Under the pieces are notes generated by a model that worked only from the letters and a program-made list of their open reading frames with translations, was not told the DNA's origin and did not search any database. From Litsea cubeba (Eukaryota > Streptophyta > Magnoliopsida > Laurales > Lauraceae): 64,000 bases of DNA. The stretch is from the NCBI GenBank assembly GCA_012931725.1, contig CM022945.1, forward strand, positions 152,606,382-152,670,381. Reading direction: 5' to 3'. A program made the translations under genes and the position numbers. Shown here one piece after another: positions 33,266 through 44,933 of the stretch (within the stretch, counting starts at the first letter, position 1; the number at the start of each line of letters is the position of its first letter).

Positions 33266-36200
33266 GTGGTTCCTCCAGAGCGAACAAGGGTAAAGAGCCT
33301 GCTACAAGCGTACCTCGTCGGTCTTCTAGATCCTCTAATCCGGCCGTTCAGCAGGCTTTCGAGAAGGTCCAGTATGTTGAAAGAACCTGGAAGAGTGCGA
33401 CTCCCTCAACAGAGATGAGATGAGGCAGCGACTGATCACTCTCAAGGGAGAGGAATTTTATAAGATCATGGTAAGCAGTCGTCCATGGCCGATGGAAGAT
33501 CAGAGCATTTTGCCTAAGCCTACCTTCTTCTTTGGTGATGCGGTCCCTGACGACATTACATACCAGAGGAGATCTTTTCAGTTTTCCTTCACAGCAGATG
33601 GTGAGAAGAAGACTGTTACTACCCGGTCGATGTTTGATCGCACCGTCTCGATTCTGAGCCTTGCCCCCACGTGCCCCAAGAGGGAAGATCCTCCAAGCTG
33701 GGTGAGAAGGACAAATGTAATCAAGACCGGGGTTTTTGTTGGCGGTTCTCCTGGATATACGGAGAGGTCGCCTGTTGACATGGACCTGTTGATGCCATCC
33801 AGCGGCTACCAGGGCTCTGATTATCCGTCGGTCGATTTGAGACCGATGGGCCTTGGTATTTTCAGCGGTGACGGCAGCAATTGGATCAAGCCTTTTCGAC
33901 TTCGAGGTCGTTTCAATGCTGACTCAGAGTGGAAGTCGTGGACTGATCGTGTCCTGCTGATTGGTGGCACCGTTTTGAAGGAAGCCGGGATTTTGATGCG
34001 GTCCGCGCTTTTGGGGAGACCGTGATCTTTTCCGACGAGGCCTTCATGGCTATGCTGGAGTCGTTCCTCCCTCAAACCAATACCTTCGTTGTGACGAATG
34101 GTGAGATTGGTTTTTTCTTTGAAGGAGCTGAGCGCTATTACCGGATTGCCCATTCTCGGCAAACTCTATGAGGAGTTTATGCCGATTGACAGCGTCCTCG
34201 AGGGGCAGTCTGAGGAGTTCAGGCTTCTATACTTTCAGCTCGTCGCCTTCTATGATTTTTTGAAGGAGAAGGGGGGTTCGAAAGTTAGATCCAGCAGTTG
34301 GAAGAGTTTTTGCTCTTCATTCCCCAACTTCTTTGATAGTAGGGAGCCTTCTGATAGCATGACCCAGGAAGCTGGAGCTCAGGATCCAAGTTCAAAGAAG
34401 ATCTTGGCCATGCAAGAAGAGTTAAGAGATTTCTGTGCAAGTACAAACGCCATATGTCCTGACATTGCACTGAGGAGAGATCTCGCTGTGTACCTCACTT
34501 ATTGGCTTGGTGAGGCTATTTTTTGCTGGAGGAGATGGAACGCACATCAGGCCGCATTGTATTTTCCCGGCTTGTCAGATGGCGTTTGGAGAGCAGCTTG
34601 CTTTGGTGCCTAGCTCTTTACTCCTACCTGTGTACCGAACTGCAGGCTGCTGCTTTTCTAGTTCGGCTTGGGCTTCCCATGAATAGGGTATTTTCAGCCC
34701 ATATCTTTTATTCGTGGTATGTATACCACTGTCCTGGCTTCCATCGGCTGGGTGCTGCACAGGATGATGATCCTCTGATGATTCGACTGGCTAAGGGCAA
34801 AGCCGTGTCCGAATCACTTTTGTTTGCCCGCATGAGGATCCGACGGTTCAGGGACGTCGAGATGGGGCAATCTTCAGTAAAGCTTTCTCCGGAGTTGCGG
34901 AAGAAGGCTTTTGATTTTGGTGCCTCCCGAGACTCTACCAGGGCGGGGTCGGGAAGGCATTATTCCTTGACAAATGCAGAGAGAGAGTGGCTTTTCAGCA
35001 TACGTGTCGGCACGATGGTGTACCGCAGGCATCTTTTCGTCGATATCCAGCCGTATGTACCCTCTCGCTTTGCTTTGCAGCTTGGCTTTTCTCAAGGCGT
35101 TGTTGGAGCGCCTTCAAGCATGGTGAAGCGCTTTGGAGGCTTACAGGACGGGAGAAATGCATGGGCTTTCTATAGTGCTGAAGACACTACAGCCATGATT
35201 TCTTATCCTGTGTTGCTGACTTCCCGGACTGCCGGCTTTGCGAAGTGGTTCGCGGAGAGCTTCTCGGCATATCGGGGACTTTCCAGGAAGGAGCTTGATG
35301 TGAAGCTGGCATCTGGAAAGGGCCTTGGAAAGTCGGATGGCATCCGGCGAGAGGAAGTTTGGTCCTTCCTTTCTGGAGAGAAGCACAAGATAGGCTTTCT
35401 CGGTGACCAGGGCGTCATCGTTCTGAAGCTGTTCGAGAAATACCTGACGAGGCTTTGGAGCAGCTAGAACAGGAGGAAGCCGAACTTGGCGCTTGGATGC
35501 AAGCGGCACAGAGGCAAGCTTCCGTGGAGTCCTACTGGCAAGAGCAGACCATCCAGTGATGAGTCAAGTGGGAAACCTGACTCTGACAGCGGGGTAGTTC
35601 TTCTAAGAAGCCGAGCCCGCGAAGTAGAGGAGGAGGAGTCATCATAGTAAGCAAGGGGGCAACATGAGGGCTCTCCTAACTTGGAAGTTCCTCTTGCTAT
35701 TAATGAGGATATGCCAGTGGATGCTGACGAGCCTCCGGAGAAGAAAGCCGAGAAGAAGAGACCGTCGGTGAAGGTATGATTTCTTCCTTTTTCTCTTTCC
35801 ATTTCTTTTCATGGGTTTTTTCCATGTTATGATTTGCTTCTTGTTTCTGCTTTTCTTCTTTTTTGTTTTTAAGCAGAGGAAGACTTGGTGATGCCTGAGG
35901 TCCCACCGATGAGGTGGTGATGGATCCTGTTGAGGCACCCTCTGAAGAAGAACCGAGGGACTCTGGAGTAAAATCCAGAATCTCCAATTGGTACGACTTC
36001 TTTTGCTTTCTTTTTTTTTTGTTTGTGACTTGGCTTACTAACACATTTTTTTGTTGCCAGCTGACTTGCCACAGGGTTCTGATGACTTTGAACCATCGAT
36101 GGACGCAAATGTTGATGATGCTTTCGATGAGTTCATGGTGGAAGAAAGTGTTCCGCCAGTCGTCGAAGAAGGTATTTTGTAGTTATAACTCTGATAATGA

Positions 36201-37205
36201 TTTCAAACAGGGTCATATTCATACCTTTTTGTGTTTCCTTGCAGGTTTTGAAGTGGCAGAGGAGGATCCGTTGCTTCCAGAGCAAGAGATGCCAGAGGTT
36301 GATCCAGAGGTAGAGATTCCTGGGACCAGCTCTGACAATATTGAGGAGATTCCTCGCGCTGAGATTCCTTCCCCGAGCAGGAGCAGCTTCAGCTGGAAAG
36401 AGTTCTTTTGTTACTCTTTCAACAGATGATGACATGAGTAGCCGACCAACGGAGTTGGGCGAATCCTCAGCTGGGCCATCCTCTTCTTTTTTGCGAAGAA
36501 GGTGGTGGTGCGAGTTGTGCGCTCTTGGATTGAGACTCTCCTTTCTGGGCACTTGGAAGTCGGATTTGGCATGATCCAGCATGTGCAGGAGATTCTCAGT
36601 GATGCTGAAGAGGCTGGTCTGGATGTCACAGGTGCCAGGGCGATCGTTGATAGGATCATTGCACTGGGTGACAAGTGGTTTGAGACCGTGAGTTTGGCTG
36701 ATGACCAGTTCTTCAAGGAGATGTTCCTGGACCCTGCTGATAAGGCTAAGTCTGACCTAGATGAGGCTACAGAAAGCAGGAAGGTGGCAGTCCGAAGAGG
36801 AATAGAGAAGAGGTAACCATCATCGAGCTGACACATGACCTTAACATCCTTGATAGGGAGGTCGATGAGGCCAGGAAACGTCTTGAGCTTCTGCAGGCAC
36901 AAGTCGCTGCCAAGTGGACTGCCATAATAGAAGCTCGCGACAGGGAGAGTGTCCTGATTCACCAGGTTGCAGATGCCGAACGGGTTCTCAAAAGGAAGTC
37001 TGATGAGGATAAACAATGGCAAGCTGCTCGAGGTAAGCTTCCTGGTGTGAGAGAAGGGGTACAGCCCACTCCAGCATCTCATGGCAAGTTCCTGAAGAAG
37101 CGTGCCTTGGAATCCTTGACAGCTGAGGCTAAGAGTTTGCTTGGGGAGTTGAACTCTTGGCTGGAGACCATCTTTGATTGAGCTCCTGTATACAGAAACC
37201 ATCCT

Positions 37206-37207
<2 letters not shown>

Positions 37208-37268
<61 letters not shown>
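37208..37268 (+). repeat. T61 homopolymer
   Basis: An unbroken run of 61 T follows the antisense-gene stop. On the retrotransposon's sense strand it is a poly-A run. Element D has only about A16 at the same place (63771-63782 area), so the length is variable or poorly sequenced. Confidence 0.9.
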
Positions 37269-37270
<2 letters not shown>

Positions 37271-37690
37271 AGTGCTTGTGAACATTCTCTTCTTTTTTTT
37301 TTTTTGGTACCACATGTATTTTTTTGGTACTCTTTTTTTTGTAGTGCTTGTGAACACTTTTTTCTTGGTACCACATGTATATTTTTTTGGTACTCTTTTT
37401 TTGTAGTGCTTGTGAACACTTTCTTTTTTTTGTTATCCCTACGCTCACTTTAATCTTTTTGTAATAAAAGTAATTGCTAAATGGGATTGATTTTTTTGTT
37501 ATCCCTACGCTTACTTGAATCTTTTTGTGATAAAAGTAATTGCTAAATGGGATTGATTTTTTTGTTATCCCTACGCTTACTTGAATCTTTTTGTGAAAAG
37601 TAATTGCTAAATGGGATTGATTTTTTTGTTATCCTACGCTTACTTGAATCTTTTTGTGATAAAAGTAATTGCTAAATGGGATTTGATCAA
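37269..37690 (+). repeat. Two tandem arrays in the antisense gene's 3' region
   Basis: Array 1 (37269-37430): three units with GTAGTGCTTGTGAACAC and GGTACCACATGTAT, period 62-72. Array 2 (37432-37690): four units of 64-66 bp starting GTTATCCCTACGCTYACTT, with TTTGTAATAAAAGTAATTGC in the first and GATAAAAG in later ones. The AATAAA (37461) could serve as a poly(A) signal for the antisense transcript. Related units are found in D at about 63540-63770. Confidence 0.88.
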
Positions 37691-37735
37691 AAGGTTGTCA
37701 TTTTTGAAAATCTTTTGTCAAATGATTGTTTTGCC

Positions 37736-38102
37736 ATGAAAGCCAGGTTTTTTGTTTGTGGCATGGAAGCCAATTTTGGCATGAGAGCCAGCTTTTTCTT
37801 GTGGCATTGATAGCCGAGTTTTTTTTGTTTGTGGCATCTATAGCCAATTTTGGTGGCATTGATAGCCGGTTTGTTTTGTGGCATCTATAGCCTGTTTTTG
37901 GTGGCATTGATAGCCTGTTTTTGTTTTGGTGGCATTGATAGCCGGGTTTTTTGAAATCCAAGTTTTTATTTGTGTGGCATTGATAGCCGGTTTTGTTTTT
38001 GGTGGCATTGATAGCCGGTTTGTGGCATTTATAGCCTGTTTGTGGATTTATAGCCTGTTTTGGTGGCATTTATAGCCGTTTTGTGGCATTTATAGCCGGT
38101 TT
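37736..38102. repeat. Array of GGCATTTATAGCC units, 3' region of element B
   Basis: About fifteen units of the form GTGGCATTTATAGCCGGTTT or GGCATTGATAGCC with spacers of 8-20 bases. On the retrotransposon's sense strand they read GGCTATAAATGCC, near-palindromic with GGC...GCC arms. The units match those in the LTRs (29285-29360). The counterpart in D is 63236-63480. Confidence 0.9.
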
Positions 38103-38113
38103 GGTTTTCAAAA

Positions 38114-38590
38114 ATGCAAGTATCGACTAAAAGTCGCATCCCTGCTGAATGTTCTTGCAAGTATCGATGGAATGTCGCATCCTTGCTCATTCGGTTGCGA
38201 GTATCGATGGAATGTCGCATCCTCGCGGATTTGGGTGCAAGTATCGATGGAATGTCGCATCCTTGCTTTTCAAAAATTTTGGTTTTGCGGGTACTGACTT
38301 GATGTCGTTTCCCCCACGATTTTTGAAATTTGTGGTTTTCCTCGTCAACCTTTGGGTTATGGATATCAACTGAAATGTTGCGTCTCCACAGTTTTTTTTT
38401 TTTTTTTTTTTTCGAACCTTTGAAATTTGGGTTGTGGATATCAACTGAAATGTTGCGTTTCCACGGTTTTGGATTTTGCAAGTATCGACGAAATGTCGCT
38501 TCCCTGCGATTTTTGGAAGTGTCGAACGTGGTTCGCTTACTTCCGATTTGTGCGAGTATCGACTAAGCGTCGCTTCCTCGCGGTTTTTGA
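38114..38590. repeat. Array of GTATCGATGGAATGTCGCATCC units, 3' region of element B
   Basis: Around nine divergent units of 45-70 bp. Four strong ones share AAGTATCGAYKRAANGTCGCATCC; weaker ones read GATATCAACTGAAATGTTGCGTC. The counterpart in D is at 62690-63225. The array has no plausible reading frame function. Confidence 0.88.
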
Positions 38591-38938
38591 AAAAACCATT
38601 TTTTTTTTTTGTTTAAAGACACGAGGGTCATAAGTTTGACCTAAAACCATTTTGGCGGTAAAAGGCAGGGTGGACTAGGGTGGAATCCCTGAATCCAGAT
38701 TTTGTTTCAAACCATGAATTTTGGGTTCAAGGGTTGAAAATTTTGGTCAAGTTAGGGAAAGGTTCCTAAACTTGGATTTTTGTTGAACAATGAAACGATG
38801 AAAGTAAGCATTGTTTTAGATTTCTAGAAATTTCAACATTTGATATGAAAATTCTAAAAAGGGTGGGTTTAGCGAGCGTGTACCTGGAAACCGGTTTTGG
38901 CCGTACAGGCATTGCTCTTACCCAGGTTGGGTAAGTCT

Positions 38939-40150
38939 TCAAGGGTAGTACCGCTTTAAGAACTTGCCATTGATGGGCAGCATACATCTGTCACCTTCCA
39001 TGTTTAGGAGTGCGTATGCGCCATTGGAGAAAACTTTGTCGATGACGTAGGGTCCCCTCCCATTTTGGCTCGAATTTGCCTTTTGACTTGTGAGCGAAGA
39101 CCATTGGTCTTTTTACCGCAAGAACCAAGTCATTCTTTTTGTAGGCGCGTTGCCTGACCTTTTTATCGAAAGATCCTGCCATGCGTGCTTGTAAAGTTCA
39201 ATGCTTTGTTGAGCTACGAGCCGTCTCTCATCGAGATTGTCCAGCTCATGGAGTCGCAATTTGACATTGCTTTCTTGAGTCATGTCATTTTGCAAGGATA
39301 CCCTCAAGGAAGGAATTTGTACTTCCAAGGGCACGACAGCTTCGCATCCATAGACCAAGGAGAATGGTGTGCTATGGGTTGGTCCTCGAACGGTGGTTCG
39401 ATAGGCCCACAAAGCTTCAGACATTTTGTCGCTCCAGTCTCTTTTGTGACTAGAGACCATTTTTTTGAGGATTTTGCAGAGTGTCTTGTTGAAAGCTTCT
39501 GCTAACCCGTTTGCTGCCGGATTGTATGGAGTCGAAGGACAGCTTTTGATTTTGTATTTGTCGCAGAACCTGTAGAATCGATGATCCCGGAACTGTGGTC
39601 CGTTATCATGGACTAATCTTTTGGGTATGCCGAAACGACAAATGATGTTGGTGCGCAGGAACTGAAGGACTGATGAGGTCTTCATTTCGTTAAACGCAAA
39701 TGCTTCTGACCACTTGGAGAAATAATCCGTAGCGGCGAAGATGAAGCGAAATGACCTTTGCTTGAAGGGGGAGAAATAGGACTATGATGTCCATACCCCA
39801 GGCTTCGAAAGGCCATGAGATTCGCTGTTAGGATGCAGCCATTCTGGAGGCATGTGAATGTAATCTCCATGAACTTGGCATTGTTTGCAGCGCTTAAGCA
39901 AATTGCATTGCGTCAGCTACCATGGTAGGCCAGTAATATCCTAACCTTTTATCTGATCATAGAGCTTAGGTCCAGCATGATGAGCTCCACAAAGACCAGC
40001 ATGAACTTTTTGAGTGTTTCTTCAGCCTCTTGTTGTGACAAGCAGCGTAGAAGTACTCCGCTGAAGGATTTCCTGTAAAGGATTTTTGAAGGAATATCCA
40101 AATGGAAGCTTGGGGTTCGCCTTTGGATGCTTACCCGTTCTTTTGGATCT
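38939..40150 (-). pseudogene. Element B integrase
   Basis: The integrase is read on the minus strand; its end is RYYP then TGA (38939-38941). Visible motifs: the HHCC zinc-binding region (VHAGLCGAHHAGPKLYDQI), WGMDII with the first catalytic Asp intact (about 39800), VHDNGPQFRDHRF with the second Asp (about 39600) and NGLAEAFNKTL with the catalytic Glu (about 39500). The tail has KFEPKWEG. No chromodomain is present. Several 1-base frameshifts break the frame (for example about 39765 and 39125). It lies 1.76 kb from the convergent end of the antisense gene. Confidence 0.88.
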
Positions 40151-40250
40151 TCAGGTAGGATTCGAACATAATGTAATCAATGAACGGTCCCTCCAGTCGC
40201 CAATTGAAGTTTGAAGGATTGAAATCCGACTTCCGACCACTTGGTGGCAT

Positions 40251-40775
40251 TCAGCAACTGCTTTGGTGTGTGTTAAGAGGAGGAAGGATTCTTCTTTTGC
40301 ACACTGTGACTTGCATGTTTTCCCCTTCTTGGATTGCCATGGATGCGGCAAGTCCGGCTAGGGCATCTGCACGTATGTTTTCACCTCTACGAATGTGGGT
40401 GATGTGACAGATGTCAAACTTTTGCAGAAGTGATTGTGCCTTGTCGTAGTAGGGCAACAAATCTGGCTTCCTGACTTCAAATTTCTGATTCATCTGGTTG
40501 ACGATCAGTTGAGAGTCTCCAAAGACTTCCAGCATGGTGATACCGGATTCGATGGCGAGTTCCAATCCTAAGATCAGAGCTTGATATTCAGCTGCATTGT
40601 TTGTGCATGGTTCCAGTAGCGAGAAAGCGTGTGGAATCATGTATTTGTCGGGGCTAACAAAGAGGATGGCCAACTCCCGAGATCAGCTGTCTTTTTTCAT
40701 TTGTCCTGGTTGCAACCGTCAAAGTACATGTCCCAGGAGGCACTTTGTGAGAAAGTCTCCACATTGTAGACTGGT
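40251..40775 (-). pseudogene. Element B second (archaeal-type) RNase H
   Basis: This extra RNase H lies between the ordinary RNase H and integrase. It shows the acidic residues in order: MYFDG (about 40720), NNAAEYQALI (Glu), FGDSQLIVNQ (Asp) and RRGENIRADALAG (Asp). A frame from 40673 to 40251 is open over most of the domain. This second domain (aRNH) is a published hallmark of the plant Tat lineage and supports the assignment of B, D and A2. Confidence 0.88.
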
Positions 40776-40799
40776 TCGTCTGGGAGATCATCTCTGAGT

Positions 40800-41560
40800 G
40801 GAGAATCTTTAGGCAATGGATGCTCTGCGAGGAAGTCCGCTAGAGCTTGCCCTTGATTGCTTTTTGTGGTACATACCTAATATCAATTGTGACAGAAGGA
40901 TGGACCATTTTGCCAGTCGAGCATTGAGAGAACCTGCCTTTGTGACAAGGACCTTCAAGAGGTTGACCCTCGAGACCAGGTAGACTGTGTTTGGAAAGCA
41001 AGTAGTGACGCAGCTTTTGTACGGACGAACATCACTGCAAGACATTCTTTTCGACTGGAGAGTAGCGATGCTCTGCACCTACTAGCATGCGGCTGAGGTA
41101 ATATAGAGCAGCTTCTTTTCTTTGATCATTTTCTTGCGCAAGCAGAGCTCCCAAAGAGTGATCAAGGGCTCTTGTGTACAGATGAATGGTTTTCCAGTGG
41201 TAGGAGCAGCTAACACTGGAGGTTTTGTCAGGTATGACTTGATGTCTTGGAAAGCAGCTTCACAGTCAGCATCCCAGACAAAGTTTACAACCTTTTTTCA
41301 TCAACCGGGAGAATGGACGGCATTTCCCTGAAAGATTGGAGATGAACCGTCTGATGTAGGCCAATCTCCCTTGAAGCCCTTTGAGTTCTCTCAAGGTTCT
41401 TTGGAGAGGGCATTTCTAGAATGGCTTTGACTTTTATGGGGTCAAGCTCTATTCCAGCTTTCCGAACTAAGAATCCGAGGAACTTACCCGACGAGACGCC
41501 GAAGAAGCATTTCAATGGATTCATTCGCAGTTTGTGTTTGCGAAGCCGGAGTGTAAGTGC
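40800..41560 (-). pseudogene. Element B reverse transcriptase remnant and RNase H
   Basis: The frame begins at the deletion junction (about 41546) with RKHKLRMNPLKCFFGVSSGKFLGFLV, the thumb-side end of reverse transcriptase, then IELDPIKVKAILEMPSP. All of the palm domain including the YxDD motif is absent. The gypsy RNase H follows with frameshifts (ALAQENDQRKEAALYYLS-like sequence, about 41130-41180). It cannot act as a polymerase. Confidence 0.82.
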
Positions 41561-42370
41561 TTTCATCAGACGATGCTTCGGAAGAGCTATAATCCCGAAT
41601 TATCACATTACAGGAAGCTCTGACGGGAGACGTTGCCTGATCGGAGTCAGACTCATCCTCGGATGTGAGAGGATCGTCTATCCAGCAATTTTCTCCATTT
41701 TCAGGAGTTAAGGGAGGACTGTACCTGAGTGGTCTTCAGGGACTTCAGGCTCTGGATTGCGAGGAGGCTCGTTGACGCGTTCTTGCTCTTGTTCTAGAGC
41801 GAGTCGCTGCAAGATCCTTGCATATTCTTCAAGATCAGGCATAGGAGCCGGATCTTCTTCTTCATCATCTCTTTGTGGCTCAACATTGTTGATTTCCACT
41901 GGAGTTAATGAGAGGTGCTGGGTCAGCAGCATTTTCTTGTACAGCTCTTTGGTCTTCTTCATCATCAGACCAGGATCCTTGTGGCTGTAAGGGGTTATAC
42001 CAGATTACTGGCATAAGATGAGACTCAGGAACCCATTCTTCATCGGAGAGATATTCTCCTGTTTCAAGGGACTCCTCCCACTCATCTGTGTAGTTGGTAT
42101 CGAATCCATCATCGGTGTCGCTGGACTCTCGTATCCATCAATGGAGAATCCAACTACCGAATTGCAAGAGTATGATGTCTCCTGACATGGCTTCTCTGAA
42201 TTGAGGTGGCATGAAATCACTGAGAGTGAATTTCCTTCACCCCCTTTGAAGTCTCTGGAAGGGATGTTTTTGTTACCTCCAGTGAAGCGGTAGAGGAAGA
42301 CTCTGCCTTTTCTTTGACCTCTAGTTTTGGCTGGGTCTTCTCTTGCCGTTTGAGCTTGAGGAGATGTTTC
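41551..42370 (-). pseudogene. Element B acidic linker, truncated by deletion
   Basis: Minus-strand sequence collinear with D 55880-56660: VEINNVEPQRDDEEEDPAPMP, then EYARILQRLALEQEQERVNE. It is Asp/Glu/Pro-rich with no known domain. It ends at the deletion junction near 41550, where DDASSEEALTLR leads directly into reverse transcriptase sequence. Confidence 0.78.
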
Positions 42371-44933
42371 CTAGCCTGCCTTCGCTGTTGAGCTGTAGGC
42401 TTTTATTTTCACGACCTCCCAATTTTCATCTTCCAGGAGATCGGGATGTACCCATATCGGTTGTCCGTCTGGTGTCGGGTAAGGAACCAGTTCCTCGGAC
42501 GCTTCGATTGAGTTTATCACCTTGAAGGAAGTAGTGATCTTCTTCTTCGGTGATCTTGATGTTTGTCCACATGTCACCATGTTGACGGAGGCAGACCCAT
42601 AGTTTTTGTCAAAGGTGATGACTCCGTTTTTCCACATCTCATTTATTTCTCTCTCACAACGAAGCATTGATTGAGAGGATGCGAGATCATCTGGTGGTAT
42701 GGACAGTACCGAGGATCGTTGGTTTTGCCAACATCACCCGGTCTTTTTGGTTCAGGCAAGGTGAGCTTGCCGTTTGCCACAAGAGCCCCGAAGATTTCAT
42801 CAACATCTTCATCAAACGGGTATTTCTTCTCTACTCGTTCTTTGAAGGCATCAGAGAGTTCAGGTCTCTTACCAGCAGCTTTGTTTCAAGCTTTCTTGGT
42901 GGCTGAGGAGCTGGCTTGGTCTGCACATTGAGGACCTCTTTCTTCTTTGGTTTAGAGGTTGCAATGGCGGTTGGCTCTTTTCTTGATGATTTCTGACTGT
43001 TGAGGTCTTTAATCACCGTTTCAGCTTCCATGGAAGCTTCTAGGAGTTCTCCCAGGTTTTTTGATTTGTTTGCCGATGATCATGGAGCGGATTCTGGCTC
43101 TCATGTTGTTTCGGCAGATGTCGACTAGCGACGCTTGTGGCAATACATCAGAGCATTTGTATGCCATTGCTTTCCACTTGTGAATGAAGTCATATGTTGA
43201 TTCATTCTCCCCCTGTTTTAGGCTGCACAGCTGAGCCATAGTAGCGGGGTGATCCTCACCTTTTGAAGTGAGTTAGGAAGCGTGTCTCTAGCATGGCCCA
43301 ATTTTGGATTGAGTCCTCCGGCAGAGTGGAGTACCAATCGAAGGCCGTACCTTTTAGGGTACTTGCAAAGAGGCGGATCTTGAGTGCATCTTGATCTGCA
43401 ATAGCTCCCGTCAGGATCTTGAAGTGGATGACGTGCTGTCTGGCTGATCCTTTCCCCGTATATGTTTGGGAGAGTAGGATGCTTGAATTTGGTGGGGAAC
43501 GGGACCGAGTCCATCCATAAGGGATATGGTGGCTTGATCCCATGCTCTTTGAGTATATCCTCTTCTTTTGCTTTGGCGAGGATACCGTCTACGTCCTTTT
43601 TGGTAAGGGCGCGTGACTCATTTTCTTCTCTATTTACCTCGTCGTCTTGATGATTCGGAGGAGGTTCATTGTTCGCCTGATTTTGGAAGGCGAGGAGAAG
43701 GTTTTCCATCAGAGTTTCAATCCTCTGCTGGCCCTGTTCCAACTGCTGGATGCGGGTGATCGCATCTTCTGGAGGTGGATTGTGGGGTGGTGGCTCAGAA
43801 TTTGTAGCCAAGACATTCATCCTTCGTGATTCGAACGAAGAAACTGTCCTGGTGACTGAGCTGGGGCTCATTCTTTTTGAAGAGGAGCTTGAGGAAGGAT
43901 CACTCTGCTGTCCTTTGCTTGAAGGAGCAGGGGATTCTTCTGAATGTCTTCTTGTCCTTGAGACGCTGCGGGTCATTGGACGTCGGACATGGATTTTTGT
44001 TGCTGATTTTTGGCGCCTTCTGGTTTTTCCAACCATATGGACGGCAGCAACTTGGTTGGGTCTTTCTTTTTCGACCCATTTAGGAGAGACTTGAAGTGTG
44101 GGAGGCTGGGTCCTTTGCTTCTGTAGTCTCTTTTGTCGGTACGACGCGCGGCGGCGTATACGACGAGCAATTTGAGCTTCGGTCAGCTCTGACTGGGCTC
44201 TGACGATGAAGGATGTACTCCCTCGGGCGCAGCAGCCGAGCCTGTCTTCTCTGTAGCTGGGCAAGGACAGGATGCGAACCCTATCCTTCGCCTGTTGCAG
44301 CGAAGCTTTGAATTTTTGAAGTTCGGCCCCTGTAGATATGAAGGGTCGAACTGCAGATTTGTAGGCCTTAGCAGGTGCTTGTGGAGGCCTTGTGATGCAT
44401 GACTTGATTTTGGGCTTGTAGGAACAAGCCGGCTCATGCTGGGATTGACTTTGAAGTCAGGGTTGGAGATGGGTCTCTCCTCTTTCATGTAAGCAAGAGG
44501 ATAGAACTGGTTCTCCTTGAGTGGGGCCAGGAATGCTGGCTTAGTGGATGTCCTGGGACCTTCTTTGTTTTGGTGAAGGTCTTGGGGACCAAGTCTTGGG
44601 GTAGACCTGGTTGTTTGCAGGTTGAGGCTTCGTGGGGCTGCCACGGGCTTCAGGTCTTCTGGTGCTCGCCTTTGGTGTCACGGTAGTGACACGTTGAGAG
44701 GCGAGTTTCTGCTTCTTGGAGGGAGCAGTTTGTTCCTCGGGAAGTGGGAATGGTCCCAGCGTCCCGAAGACGATAGTCCGGGGAGTCGAGGTCGACCCGG
44801 AGTTCAGAGAGTTGCCGAGGGAGTTGACACTTCGGCAGCTGATGGGGCGCTTGTAGGTGCGCGCTGGTTTGCTTCTGTTGAAGCATAAGTTGGTGCTTGT
44901 CTCATCGAAAGTAATGGTTAGTGAAGCTGCCAT
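42371..44933 (-). pseudogene. Element B gag region
   Basis: Start ATG at 44931-44933 in a strong context (AACAATGGC) encodes MAASLTITFDE, a basic, Ser/Pro-rich N-terminal part. The longest frame (44264-43218) holds SSSSKRMSPSSVTRTVSSF, IQQLEQGQQRIETLMENLLLAF (a probable coiled coil) and YPLWMDSVPFPTKFKHP. The retrotransposon gag core follows: GTAFDWYSTLPEDSIQNWA and ENESTYDFIHKWKAMAYKC. The tail is EINEMWKNGVITFDKNYG. Frames shift at about 44600, 44250, 43230 and 42830, mostly at single bases. The protein would form the particle and bind RNA. Confidence 0.83.

Larger units (their letters stand above)
32483..37181 (+). pseudogene. Antisense gene of Tat element B: spliced, plant mobile domain (PMD)-like protein, frameshifted
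   Basis: The gene lies on the strand opposite gag-pol, between integrase and 3' LTR. Start ATG 32483 encodes four codons split by a GTAAGT...TTTCAG intron (32493-33265); the frame continues as SGSSRANKGKEPATS. Exon 2 (33266-35773) carries the main domain: GLPILGKLYEEFMPID, IQPYVPSRFALQLGFSQG, as in plant mobile domain (aminotransferase-like) proteins. Three short GT-AG introns follow (35774-35876, 35991-36060, 36172-36244) around acidic exons, then a helical, probably coiled-coil tail ending ELNSWLETIFD, stop TGA 37179-37181. Four or more single-base frameshifts (about 33415, 33990, 34105, 34520) break it; some could be sequencing errors. Such antisense frames are known in Tat elements; their role is not settled. 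Confidence 0.78.

Noticed and set aside
36411..37448. 345-codon minus-strand open frame with a Lys-rich N-terminal part
   Set aside because: It is a shadow of the antisense gene's coiled-coil exons and the T61 run read backwards; the poly-Lys part is the homopolymer.
37736..38590. CRISPR-like direct repeats with spacers
   Set aside because: The units are degenerate, spacers are short and similar to each other, and the context is a plant retrotransposon 3' region.
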